From: Tenuibacillus multivorans
GTDB taxonomy: Bacteria; Bacillota; Bacilli; Bacillales; Alkalibacillaceae
Assembly: GCF_900103915.1 (NCBI RefSeq)
Contig: NZ_FNIG01000010.1
Coordinates: 44,287-108,286, forward strand
Length of the DNA: 64,000 nt
Direction of reading: 5' to 3'
The notes under the pieces were generated by a model. It had not been told where the DNA came from and did not search any database. It worked only from the letters and a program-made list of their open reading frames with translations. Positions within the stretch are counted from its first letter, which is position 1. Every line of letters begins with the position of its first letter. Made by a program: the position numbers and the translations under genes. Of the stretch, positions 43,463-51,900 are shown piece after piece.

Positions 43463-44644
43463 GTGATTTTTCATCTATGGTTATACGAATGGAAACGAAT
43501 GTTCAAGCATCCTGGCCTTTTTTTATTTGTACTCATTTTCCCAATCGCTGTACTCGGTATCATTGGTTTACTCATCTATTCATTGGCACAAGACGAATTA
43601 GAATCAGTCAATATCGTCGTTTTAGATCAGGATCAGACCTTTGAGACCAACGCATTAGTAGAACAATTACAAAGTGATGAAACCATTGAAGGAGATATCA
43701 ACTTTATACAAGGTGACCATGCGTTACCTTACTACCTTGAAAATCCTGATCAATATGCCGCAATTGTCGAGGTTCCAGAAGGGTTTACAGAACAACTTCG
43801 AAGTGGCGTGAATGAAAAAATAAATGTCTATCTAAATGACAGCTTACCCTTTGCATCCAATTTAGCTTACTTATTATTAGAAAGTGGACAAGACTATATA
43901 TCGGCTGCTCAAACGGGGGTTAATACGGTCCATCATTTTCATATTCAAAATTTAGAACAAGCCGATGAACGTCAAACATGGATTCAGCAAATGACCTTAC
44001 ATTTTACATATTACGCTTTAAATCGAAATAGTTTTTTCGCCGAAGATGACAGTACAGAACAAGGGTTATTAAGCTGGACAACTCATTTATATCTCATGAC
44101 CGTTGTGATTTTATTTTTCATGACTTATTTATTAATGACGCTAATTTTTCAACCAAAACATCAACACATTACTCAACAGCGTTTAAGCTTAATTTCGGTT
44201 AAACGTGTCCATCAAACATTGGCGATATTCTTCCATCAAGTCTCGTTTACAGCATTTTATCTGTTAGCTCTACTGTGGTTATTACATCAGTTTGTGTATC
44301 CATCCGTCACGTTTAATGTTCTTATTTTCATACAGTGGCTATTAGTCGGAATTGTCATATGTTTAATTAGTTTTGTAATGAGAAGTATTTTTGCGCAAAA
44401 AACAATCAGCAACCTATTATCGTTAATACTTAGTGGAGTCTTGTTGCTGGCAAGCGGGCTATTGATTCCGCCAACTTATTTGCCAGGATCCTTTCAACTC
44501 TTGAATCAGGCCTATGAAGGATTCGCTGAAATTTGGATTGACCATCAAATGCCTTTGGTTAATTGGTTACAGGTCACATTGTTAATTTTAGTGGTCCTCA
44601 GTGTGGTGTTCTTCAGTATGCGAAGGGTGGGATCATCGTGGTAA
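43463..44644 (+). CDS. ABC-2 type exporter permease (first)
   Basis: This 393-residue protein has the ABC-2 plan: helix 1 (about 15-42), an outer loop of about 170 residues (SVNIVVLDQDQTFET...), then five C-terminal helices (from about 205). The loop pattern NIVVLDQD...AIVEVPEGFTEQL is typical of YhgE/LnrM-type permeases. The start is GTG 43463 with AAGGAGGTC upstream. It overlaps the next permease gene. The two permeases and the ATPase at 45664 should form one exporter. Confidence 0.88.
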   Translation: MIFHLWLYEWKRMFKHPGLFLFVLIFPIAVLGIIGLLIYSLAQDELESVNIVVLDQDQTFETNALVEQLQSDETIEGDINFIQGDHALPYYLENPDQYAAIVEVPEGFTEQLRSGVNEKINVYLNDSLPFASNLAYLLLESGQDYISAAQTGVNTVHHFHIQNLEQADERQTWIQQMTLHFTYYALNRNSFFAEDDSTEQGLLSWTTHLYLMTVVILFFMTYLLMTLIFQPKHQHITQQRLSLISVKRVHQTLAIFFHQVSFTAFYLLALLWLLHQFVYPSVTFNVLIFIQWLLVGIVICLISFVMRSIFAQKTISNLLSLILSGVLLLASGLLIPPTYLPGSFQLLNQAYEGFAEIWIDHQMPLVNWLQVTLLILVVLSVVFFSMRRVGSSW

Positions 44645-45648
44645 TCGTTTTAAAATCAATGATGAAGAAGTGGACATCCTTTGTTATGGTATTAATTTTG
44701 CCTTTATTATTGATTTTTTCTTTAATTAATTTTTTTGATTCGACTGTCGATAAGGTTGAAGTTCCGATTGTATTAGTCGACGCTTATGAACAAACGATTA
44801 CCGATAAACTGTTAAGTGATATGAAAGAAAGCGAATCCTTTGATATTATTCGGACAACATCGATTCCAAAATACGCGCTCGAACGAGGGGAAGTCGAGGC
44901 TGTTTTTGTCTTGCCTAACAACTTGAAGGAAAAAATTAAACAGGCAGATTTAGAAAACGCGATACAATGGTATCGAAATGATCGCAGTTTATTTGATGGG
45001 TTATTTAAAGAACAATTAGCATCAGCCATTATGACACGAGCGATTCGAGGGGAAGCTGCCAATGTCGTTCAACATTATCAAAGTGAGGCGGATTGGGAAG
45101 AGATTTATTCCTATGGTTTAAAATATTTAGAACCCGAGCCGATTTTTCAAATGCAGTTTGAGACTATTGGTGAAAAGTTTTCGGCTACAGCTGAAAGTGA
45201 TTCTTTTCACTTATTTAGATGGATGATATGGATCTATATTTGGATTGTCCTTGCTTATTTAACTAAAATACTTTTAAAGTGGAAGGAGCTTGAGATTTTT
45301 AATCGATTAAATGCGATTTCAAGTTCAATGCCACTACGATTATCATGGTTAGGTATAACTAGTTTCATTACTATGGGGATTGGGGTTTTATTGACCATCT
45401 GTGCTTATATCATTTTACAGCCGGTAGGTTTTGACTTAGAGGCAAGCGTTTCAGATTTACTCATGACGTTATGTTCTATTATGATTTTCTTTATTTTATC
45501 CTTTGTCCTGAAAAAGAAGGAAACAATGTGGGCCATTACGTTTAGCTATGGCTTTTTATCGTCATTAATATTTTTTCTAATACAGTTTAATATCATTAAT
45601 ATAAGTTGGTGGACTTTTTTATTCATACCAAGCTGGATTCTGGTCTAA
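44638..45648 (+). CDS. ABC-2 type exporter permease (second)
   Basis: This 336-residue protein has the same plan as the preceding gene: an N-terminal helix, an outer loop with VPIVLVDAYEQTIT and EAVFVLPNNLKEKI, and five or six helices at the C-terminus. The start is GTG 44638, seven bases after AAGGGTGG and overlapping the previous gene by seven bases; the upstream frame from 44563 lacks a site. The overlap implies coupled translation and equal amounts of both permeases. Confidence 0.85.
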   Translation: MVIVLKSMMKKWTSFVMVLILPLLLIFSLINFFDSTVDKVEVPIVLVDAYEQTITDKLLSDMKESESFDIIRTTSIPKYALERGEVEAVFVLPNNLKEKIKQADLENAIQWYRNDRSLFDGLFKEQLASAIMTRAIRGEAANVVQHYQSEADWEEIYSYGLKYLEPEPIFQMQFETIGEKFSATAESDSFHLFRWMIWIYIWIVLAYLTKILLKWKELEIFNRLNAISSSMPLRLSWLGITSFITMGIGVLLTICAYIILQPVGFDLEASVSDLLMTLCSIMIFFILSFVLKKKETMWAITFSYGFLSSLIFFLIQFNIINISWWTFLFIPSWILV

Positions 45649-45663
45649 ATAGGGGGATTTTTT

Positions 45664-46356
45664 GTGCTGACGCTAAAAGAGGTTGATTATCGAAAGAATC
45701 GAAAAACGCTACTGTCTAATGTAAGTGGAACAATTGAGCAAGGTGATTGTATCACGTTATTTGGCCCGAACGGAGCTGGTAAATCAACTTTAATTAAAAT
45801 TATGGCTGGTTTAAGTCGTCCAACATCCGGACAACGTATTTTAGAGGCTAAGGCTAAAAATCCCATAGGTTATGTTCCTCAGCAAATCGCGATAATGGAA
45901 GGACTGATTGTTCGTGATCAATTAACCTATTATCAAAAGCTAACTAAACAGAAATCAAGTGAATTTGTAGATGAAATGATTCAATATTTAGGCCTTCAAA
46001 ATATATTAGGAAAGCGTGTCGAGCGGCTTAGTGGTGGCATGAAACGTAAAGTTAATTTAGCAGTCGGGTTAATTCATCAGCCTGAGATACTCCTATTAGA
46101 CGAGGCATTTGTTGGGGTTGATTTGGCTGCTAAATATGACATGTTGGCATGGCTGAAAAGGTTAAATAGCCAGGGAATGACGATTGTCTTTATTACGCAT
46201 GACTGGGATGTTGTTCATCATTTAGACCCAATTCTGTGGATCTTGGATGAGGGAAGGTTATTAGCTAAAACAGATCTTCTTTCGTTATCTAGACAGTCAC
46301 TAACTAATGGATCTAGATCATTACAAAAAATGTTGGACGTTAATTTACAAAGGTGA
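45664..46356 (+). CDS. ABC exporter ATP-binding protein
   Basis: This 230-residue ATPase has Walker A GPNGAGKST, Q-loop YVPQQ, signature LSGGMKRKVNLA, Walker B LLLDEAFVGVD and the switch histidine in FITHDWDV. All catalytic residues are present. It belongs to the CcmA/NatA-like class that pairs with ABC-2 permeases, here the two genes just upstream. It starts at GTG 45664 after AGGGGGAT and is followed four bases later by the sensor kinase gene. Confidence 0.93.
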   Translation: MLTLKEVDYRKNRKTLLSNVSGTIEQGDCITLFGPNGAGKSTLIKIMAGLSRPTSGQRILEAKAKNPIGYVPQQIAIMEGLIVRDQLTYYQKLTKQKSSEFVDEMIQYLGLQNILGKRVERLSGGMKRKVNLAVGLIHQPEILLLDEAFVGVDLAAKYDMLAWLKRLNSQGMTIVFITHDWDVVHHLDPILWILDEGRLLAKTDLLSLSRQSLTNGSRSLQKMLDVNLQR

Positions 46357-46360
46357 GCTT

Positions 46361-47800
46361 ATGGAACAAGATTTAAATAAAATGAAAACATTAAAGACAA
46401 TTACAGAGGTTTTAAATCAATCGTACGAACGTCAATCCATGCTACAACAAGTTTTAGAATCATTTTTAGCTATCACTCATTTTGAAGCGGGATGGATTTT
46501 CTTAGGCGACCAAAAGCTATCACTGGTTGCGGATGCTGGCTTACCAGAGGCTTTAACAGTAGACGATAAGCGACCGATGTGTGGGAGTAAGTCGTGCCAT
46601 TGTTTATCACGTTATGAAAATCATCGTCTGAACGATGCCATTAATATTATTACGTGTAAACGGTTAGAGGATGCCATAGCCAGTGGAACCTATGATACGG
46701 GTGGGTTTACCCATCATGCAACCGTGCCATTACAAAATGAACATAAACGCTTTGGTGTTTTTAACGTAACGGCACCACAGCGTAATGAATTTCATTCGGA
46801 GGAATTAGAGCTACTGCAATCGATTGCTGATCAAATAACCCACGCCCTTGTACGTGTTGAGCTGTTTGAACAGGAAGAAAAGCGAGGCCAGTATCTCCAA
46901 ATGCTACATACTTTTTCAGCACAGCTTCGAACTATGGATCACATCGATGATTTTTGCAATGTTATTAATCATAAACTCATTGATGGTTTTCCCATTAATG
47001 GCTGTCAAATTGAGTCTGAATGGAAAGATCTTCGTATTGGTGAAGAGACAGAAAATTTATATAAAATCCCATTAAATCAGGTATCTGGTCACGTTATTTA
47101 TTTTACAGAACACCCGTTGTCGGCCGTTGATCAAGAAATCCTATCCCTGGCTAGTCAGCATATTGGATTAACAATAAGAGAAATGTTAATCAGACGACGT
47201 GAAAAGGAAATGATTCAGCTACAGGAAAGAGAAACATTGGCTCAAGACTTACATGACACGGTTAATCAATTGTTGTACTCAATGACGGCTACTTCGAGTG
47301 CATTAGAGGCAATGAATGAGGATCCAAAATTGTCTGATCCACTCCTTGACCTTAAGCAATTATCTAATCAAGCACTACAAGAAATGCGGGAGATTATTGA
47401 AAATAAAAAATCACATATGTTGACACACGGTCTTTTATCAGCTCTTCGACAGTATGCCGAGAGCTTGAATATTAGGTTAGATATTGAATCTACTGGCACG
47501 ACATCAATCCCTCCCTATATCGAAGAAGCGCTTTATAAAATTGGTCGTGAAGCGATTCATAACGTTTATAAACATGCATTTGTAAATGAAGCTAACATTA
47601 GGCTTGAAGGACAAGAGAATCAATTAGTCTTTATCATTTCAGATCAAGGTGTGGGCATGAATCAATCTATTCAGCCAAAACAATTTGGTTTAAAAGGGAT
47701 TGAAGAGCGTATCCAATATTTAAATGGGATATTAAACATTGATTCCAACAAAGGTGAAGGTGTTCGATTAACGATAATCCTTCCGATTGAAAGAGGTTGA
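46361..47800 (+). CDS. GAF-domain sensor histidine kinase with four-cysteine motif (AirS/YhcY-like)
   Basis: This 479-residue cytosolic kinase has no membrane helix. The first GAF domain (about 12-180) contains CGSKSCHC and ITCKRL, giving cysteines 74, 79, 81 and 99. The phospho-acceptor region is RETLAQDLHDTVNQLL (HisKA_3 type, His in the QDLHD motif), and the ATPase has EALYKIGREAIHNVYKHA and GVGMN...GLKGIEERI. The four-cysteine GAF resembles staphylococcal AirS, reported to hold an oxygen-sensitive 2Fe-2S cluster. A redox sensor role is inferred. The ATG at 46361 follows an AAAGGTGAG site; the longer frame from 46307 overlaps the ATPase gene. Confidence 0.88.
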   Translation: MEQDLNKMKTLKTITEVLNQSYERQSMLQQVLESFLAITHFEAGWIFLGDQKLSLVADAGLPEALTVDDKRPMCGSKSCHCLSRYENHRLNDAINIITCKRLEDAIASGTYDTGGFTHHATVPLQNEHKRFGVFNVTAPQRNEFHSEELELLQSIADQITHALVRVELFEQEEKRGQYLQMLHTFSAQLRTMDHIDDFCNVINHKLIDGFPINGCQIESEWKDLRIGEETENLYKIPLNQVSGHVIYFTEHPLSAVDQEILSLASQHIGLTIREMLIRRREKEMIQLQERETLAQDLHDTVNQLLYSMTATSSALEAMNEDPKLSDPLLDLKQLSNQALQEMREIIENKKSHMLTHGLLSALRQYAESLNIRLDIESTGTTSIPPYIEEALYKIGREAIHNVYKHAFVNEANIRLEGQENQLVFIISDQGVGMNQSIQPKQFGLKGIEERIQYLNGILNIDSNKGEGVRLTIILPIERG

Positions 47801-47806
47801 TATAGC

Positions 47807-48454
47807 ATGAATATAAAGGTGTTATTAGTTGACGATCATGAGGTCGTTCGAAAAGGGTTAATTTACTTTTTAAATACAAAGGAACATATAGAAGTCGTTG
47901 GTGAAGCCTCAAATGGTGAAGAAGCACTTAAATTTCTTGAATCAAATGAGGTTGATGTTTGTGTTTTAGATATCCAAATGCCTCATTTAAATGGTATTGA
48001 CACCACTAAAATTTTGAAACGTGATTATCCTCATATTCATGTTTTAGTCTTGACGAGCTTTTTAAATGATGAATATGTCGTACAAGCCATACAAAACGGG
48101 GCAAGTGGTTATTTATTAAAGGATTCGGATCCAGAAAAATTATGCCAAGCTATTGAAAATGTTTATCTCAATCAAGAGATGATTGATGAAAAAGCAGCCG
48201 TTCATTTATTTAAGCATATTAAGAAAAATAATGCTAAATCAGAAGAAGAAAAACGACTTGATGAACTGACAAACCGTGAATTAGATGTTTTACAAGAAAT
48301 TATGAACGGTAAGTCCAATAAAGCAATTGCTCAATCCTTATTTGTAACTGAGAAAACAGTAAAGACACATATTTCGAATATTTTATCTAAATTAGAGGTC
48401 CAAGATCGAACGCAAGCTGCATTATTTGGAGTTAAGTTCTTAGATACTAAGTAG
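47807..48454 (+). CDS. NarL/LuxR-family response regulator
   Basis: This 215-residue regulator has a receiver domain with DDHE near the start, the phospho-acceptor Asp in VCVLDIQMP, LTSF and the switch Lys in LLKD. A LuxR-type helix-turn-helix (LTNRELDVLQEIMNGKSNKAIAQ, then VTEKTVKTHISNIL) completes it. It lies six bases after the kinase gene and is its cognate regulator, like AirR/YhcZ. Likely targets include the transporter operon upstream, by analogy with other transporter-linked two-component systems. It ends without a clear hairpin before 48531. Confidence 0.92.
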   Translation: MNIKVLLVDDHEVVRKGLIYFLNTKEHIEVVGEASNGEEALKFLESNEVDVCVLDIQMPHLNGIDTTKILKRDYPHIHVLVLTSFLNDEYVVQAIQNGASGYLLKDSDPEKLCQAIENVYLNQEMIDEKAAVHLFKHIKKNNAKSEEEKRLDELTNRELDVLQEIMNGKSNKAIAQSLFVTEKTVKTHISNILSKLEVQDRTQAALFGVKFLDTK

Positions 48455-48530
48455 CAATCTTTTCCATTGCATATTCGTAGCCTTCTTATTTCATACTATG
48501 ACTAAATTCTAAAGAAAGGAGGAAACGAGT

Positions 48531-49226
48531 ATGCGCTTTTCGGTTTGGATAAGCTTTGCCGCTATTTTAATGATTATGACTGCTTGTCAAGGAGCAGATG
48601 AGGGATTAAACGATAATGGAAACGATAATGGTTTAAACCAGGTTAGGTACGATGACAATAACAATGGCGGTACGTTAAATAATAATGGAAACAATGGTAG
48701 AAACAATAATGGTTTTGACATGATGGAAAACGATCGTGATCAAAACCAGCAGCAATACCGTAACAATGTCAATGATAATAATGGAAATAACGGTATGAAT
48801 GGTAACAACAATAATTATGACGTAGCAGAAGAAGCGGCAGATAAGGTAGCAAATCAAATTAATGAAATTGAAGATGCATATGTGATAGCGGGAGATAATA
48901 ATGCATATGTCGCAGTTGTTATGGCCAACAACAATAACAATGGCAACAACAACGGGAATAACAATGGTAACAACAATAACACAAACAATGGCGCCAATAA
49001 TGATAATACAAACGGTGAAGTAGACGATCGTATTAAAGAACGCGTATCTGAGGTTATACGCTCTGGAAACAACGACATTGAAAATGTTTATGTCTCAGCG
49101 AACCCTCAGTTCTTCGATATGATTGAAAATTATGCTAACGACGCTCAAAACGGAGATCCAGTAGAAGGTTTCTTTGAAGAATTTAATAACATGGTAGACC
49201 GTATCTTCCCTAATTTAGAACGGTAA
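48531..49226 (+). CDS. YhcN/YlaJ-type sporulation lipoprotein, Asn-rich
   Basis: The signal peptide has lipobox MTAC (Cys about residue 19). A long Asn/Gly/Asp-rich region (about 20-95) is followed by the YhcN/YlaJ domain (EEAADKVANQINEIEDAYVIAGDNNAYVAVV), which is split by a second NNNNGNNN tract (about 133-163) before DRIKERVSEVIR...ENVYVSANPQFFDMI. YhcN-family lipoproteins are found in the spore inner membrane and affect outgrowth. The Asn tracts are AAT/AAC repeats that also open minus-strand frames. AAAGGAGGAAACG precedes ATG. Confidence 0.85.
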   Translation: MRFSVWISFAAILMIMTACQGADEGLNDNGNDNGLNQVRYDDNNNGGTLNNNGNNGRNNNGFDMMENDRDQNQQQYRNNVNDNNGNNGMNGNNNNYDVAEEAADKVANQINEIEDAYVIAGDNNAYVAVVMANNNNNGNNNGNNNGNNNNTNNGANNDNTNGEVDDRIKERVSEVIRSGNNDIENVYVSANPQFFDMIENYANDAQNGDPVEGFFEEFNNMVDRIFPNLER

Positions 49227-49234
49227 TCGAATAT

Positions 49235-49274
49235 AAACTCAGATGAAGTTAGCGCTCTTCATCTGAGTTTTTCT
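49235..49274 (+). terminator. terminator after the YhcN-like gene
   Basis: AAACTCAGATGAAG pairs with CTTCATCTGAGTTT and is followed by further T residues. Confidence 0.9.
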
Positions 49275-49307
49275 TTTGCATAATATATGAAGAAGGGGGA
49301 GATGAAT

Positions 49308-50360
49308 ATGCTTACGAATGACGTTTTTAAAATAGCTTCGAGTTTGGGATTGTCTATGAGTCCATATGAAATTGTTTGTGCCACTCCAGAAGAAATTGCA
49401 ATGTTATATGCAAAAGGCTACCATAAGCGGTACATGCCTCAAAATGTAAAGATGGAAAAACATGTCCCTGAACAAATTGAAGTAGGGAGCCCTCATATCA
49501 TTTATTTAAATAGGGGTAATAAACCAATTGAGAATTTGTACATACTAGCACATAGCGCGGGGCACCTGGATTTTGTTTATCACAATTTGTTTTTAATAAA
49601 TTTAAGAAAACCCCGATTGACCCATCAACTTATTGAACCTTTATTAGACTATACTGAACAGACATTTCTTGATCAGTTTTTAGGTATCATGCGAAAACTT
49701 TCTATGGCTACGACATTAAAAAACAGATATATTGCCCCAATAACTTACTTTTTGAAACAACGTAATTGGTTTGATCCGTGGCAGTTCAAATTGCTAAAAG
49801 AAATTCAATACGAAGCGGATTATTTTAATGCCATTCAAAAGACGAAGTTAATGAATGAAGGCTGGGCAGTTTATAACCAAGACAAAGTGTTACAAGAATT
49901 GGGTTTGACTGTGGTAGAAAAACTCGAGATCGCTCAGTTAGAGGCGCGGTTGCATTTTAAACCTGAAGAAGGACTGAATTACTACTCATTAGGTAAAGCA
50001 TTGTGGGAAGAAGTGTCTGAGGAAGATCAAATGAAAGTCATAAGAGAGTTTGAAGACACATCTTTCATTAAAAAGTATTATACAGAAGCGGTGCATAAGA
50101 AAGAGAATATTTCTGTTGTGGAAAATCATAACGTTTTTAAAGATTACAAGGAAGTTAAAGAACAACTACTTCTTTATTTCAAATTTCAGACGCTGAAAAT
50201 ATATATTGATCAAGATGTTACCGATGAAACCGGTTATTTGACACTCCGTTATCAAAACTCCCCATATCAAGTTGATGTCCAGCAAATAAAAAAAATGAAA
50301 ATGGAATTAGAACAGATTCTAAAACAGGCCATTTACATAAAGCCATTCAAATCTGAGTAA
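49308..50360 (+). CDS. diverged, shortened SpoVR-family protein
   Basis: This protein of about 350 residues is recognisable as SpoVR/YcgB by three blocks: YILAHSAGHLDFVYHNLFL (compare VAHVLAHCDFFKNN; here H82 and H86), TKLMNEGWAVYNQDKVLQEL, and EGLNYYSLGKALWEEV. B. subtilis SpoVR has 468 residues, so about 110 are missing, mainly the N-terminus and the inter-block region. SpoVR acts in spore cortex formation, and YcgB works with the YeaG(PrkA)-YeaH(YhbH) pair in enterobacteria. AGAAGGGGGAG lies seven bases before ATG 49308; an ATG at 49287 would overlap that site. Whether a full SpoVR exists elsewhere cannot be seen. Confidence 0.8.
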   Translation: MLTNDVFKIASSLGLSMSPYEIVCATPEEIAMLYAKGYHKRYMPQNVKMEKHVPEQIEVGSPHIIYLNRGNKPIENLYILAHSAGHLDFVYHNLFLINLRKPRLTHQLIEPLLDYTEQTFLDQFLGIMRKLSMATTLKNRYIAPITYFLKQRNWFDPWQFKLLKEIQYEADYFNAIQKTKLMNEGWAVYNQDKVLQELGLTVVEKLEIAQLEARLHFKPEEGLNYYSLGKALWEEVSEEDQMKVIREFEDTSFIKKYYTEAVHKKENISVVENHNVFKDYKEVKEQLLLYFKFQTLKIYIDQDVTDETGYLTLRYQNSPYQVDVQQIKKMKMELEQILKQAIYIKPFKSE

Positions 50361-50563
50361 TGTAAGTTTATTAGAAGCTAAGATATTATATAATATTTTC
50401 ATTCATAACTGGGTATAAGAAGAACAGTAAAACATAAGAAATATGTTTAATGGAGGTGGGTACTTATAAAGATTTATATAAGAAGGGAGATTAGTTAAAG
50501 GGACTATTATACAAATTATTTGGTAAACCAGGCAAACAATCTTATTCAAAGGAGATGGAAAAC

Positions 50564-51181
50564 ATGGCCAACATTAATTTAGCGATTATCTTTTACAGTA
50601 TGGGTGGCACGAATTATCAACTATCTAAATGGGCTAAAGAAAGTGCAGAGGAAGCGGGTGCTGAGGTTAAAATACTTAAAGTGGAAGAATTAGCACCTGA
50701 ATCAGCTATACAAGAGAATGAAGTGTGGAAAGCAACAGTGGATGCAACAAAAGACGTTCCGGTGGTTACTTCGGATGATGTAGAGTGGGCGGATGCACTT
50801 ATTTTCAGTACTCCAACACGTTTTGGTGTGATGTCATCTCAAATGAAACAATTCCTTGATACTCAAGGTGGACTCTGGGCTAATGGTAAGACGATAAATA
50901 AAGTAGTAAGTGCGATGACTTCTGCTCAAAACCCACATGGTGGTCAGGAAGCAACCATATTATCCTTATATACCTCTATGATGCATTGGGGTGCAATTAT
51001 AGCAGCCCCCGGTTACACGGATCCAGTTTTATTTGGTGCAGGTGGGAACCCATATGGAACAAGTGTATCAGTCGATCAAGACGGTAAAATGATTGAGGAT
51101 GTTGAAGGTGCCGTTAAGCATCAAGCGAAACGTACTGTTGAGGTTGCTGAATGGGTTAAAAAAGGTTCTAATAATATCTAA
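50564..51181 (+). CDS. WrbA-type flavodoxin-like NAD(P)H:quinone oxidoreductase
   Basis: This 205-residue protein has the flavodoxin fold: IIFYSMGGTNYQLSKW (FMN phosphate loop), IFSTPTRFGVMSSQMKQFLD and the family's MTSAQNPHGGQEATILSLYTSMMHWGAII. WrbA proteins reduce quinones by two electrons with NAD(P)H and FMN, protecting from oxidative stress. The start is ATG 50564, eight bases after AAAGGAGA; ATG 50555 lies too close to the site. It is a single gene followed by a terminator. Confidence 0.9.
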   Translation: MANINLAIIFYSMGGTNYQLSKWAKESAEEAGAEVKILKVEELAPESAIQENEVWKATVDATKDVPVVTSDDVEWADALIFSTPTRFGVMSSQMKQFLDTQGGLWANGKTINKVVSAMTSAQNPHGGQEATILSLYTSMMHWGAIIAAPGYTDPVLFGAGGNPYGTSVSVDQDGKMIEDVEGAVKHQAKRTVEVAEWVKKGSNNI

Positions 51182-51185
51182 TAAT

Positions 51186-51213
51186 AAACTGCCATGCTAT
51201 GGACAGTTTTTTT
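51186..51213 (+). terminator. terminator after the WrbA-like gene
   Basis: AAACTGCCAT and ATGG(A)CAGTTT form a short stem followed by T-run sequence. A second hairpin (CCGAAACC/GGTTTCGG, about 51230-51257) next to it probably ends the small minus-strand gene. Confidence 0.8.
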
Positions 51214-51262
51214 ATCATGCGTAAAGTCCGAAACCTAATCGAGATTATGGTTTCGGGCTTAT

Positions 51263-51392
51263 TTAATGCATTGCTGGATCCATACAATCAGAAATATCCA
51301 CTGCACTGACACTACCGCTAACTGACACTACCGCTAACTGATAATACCAATGCAACTCCAATTGTGCTGATTACTAGTAGCTTTCTCATCAT
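51263..51392 (-). pseudogene. small secreted-peptide gene interrupted by a 16-bp duplication
   Basis: The minus strand has a strong ribosome site (AAGGAGGAG) about six bases before ATGATG at 51392. The current reading gives a 24-residue peptide, essentially a signal sequence (MMRKLLVISTIGVALVLSVS then GSVS), ending at TAG 51318. The stop is created by an exact 16-bp tandem duplication. With one copy, the frame runs on as GSVSAVDISDCMDPAMH to a TAA at 51263, giving a 37-residue precursor with a signal peptide and a short tail containing one cysteine. I do not recognise the peptide. It may be a disrupted gene, or one that can switch by slippage. Confidence 0.6.
51305..51336. repeat. exact 16-bp tandem duplication
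   Basis: ACTGACACTACCGCTA occurs at 51305-51320 and again at 51321-51336 with no mismatch. It lies inside the small minus-strand gene and shifts its frame. Confidence 0.95.
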
Positions 51393-51533
51393 TTATCTCC
51401 TCCTTCCCATCCTATTGACCAAATATTACCATAAATTGTCTGATAAATAAACAGAAATTTTCGAAAACTATTATGAGGCTAATACTAATTTCCAAGAACT
51501 TCATTGCAATATTTTCCGGTGACATGTACAATT

Positions 51534-51552
51534 AATATCGAAATTCGATATT
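51534..51552. promoter_or_regulatory. palindromic operator ahead of padR-chrA
   Basis: AATATCGAAATTCGATATT is a palindrome with one mismatch at the centre, ending 29 bases before the padR start. PadR regulators bind such AT-rich palindromes and usually repress their own operon, so this is the likely autoregulatory site. Binding is inferred from position and symmetry. Confidence 0.65.
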
Positions 51553-51580
51553 GGATTTCGATTTAGAAGGGGGTGGTTAC

Positions 51581-51886
51581 TTGGACAATAAGGTATTACG
51601 AAAATTGTTTTTAGGCTTTATTCACATCCATATTTTATATCACGCAAAAGAACATGCCATTTACGGGTCCTGGATGCTAGAAGAATTACAGGAACACGGT
51701 TACGAAATCAGTGCCGGTACACTTTATCCAATTCTTCATAGTATGGAAAATGATGGACTATTGGATAAACATGAAGTGAATGTAAATGGCAAAATTAGAA
51801 AGTATTATCGGATCACAAGTAAAGGCAAAGAGGTTCTCATTGAAGCGAGGGCTAAAGCTTATGAATTGTTTAAAGAAATAAAATAG
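51581..51886 (+). CDS. PadR-family transcriptional regulator
   Basis: This protein of about 101 residues has the PadR winged helix: HAIYGSWMLEELQEHGYEISAGTLYPILHSMENDGLL and a wing with KIRKYYRITSKGKEVL. It is a short, subfamily-1 form with a reduced C-terminal dimer helix. The TTG at 51581 is preceded by AGAAGGGGGTGG; the earlier in-frame TTG at 51551 lies in the operator. chrA follows after 14 bases, so it probably regulates chromate efflux. Confidence 0.88.
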   Translation: MDNKVLRKLFLGFIHIHILYHAKEHAIYGSWMLEELQEHGYEISAGTLYPILHSMENDGLLDKHEVNVNGKIRKYYRITSKGKEVLIEARAKAYELFKEIK

Positions 51887-51900
51887 AAGGAGGAGAAACC

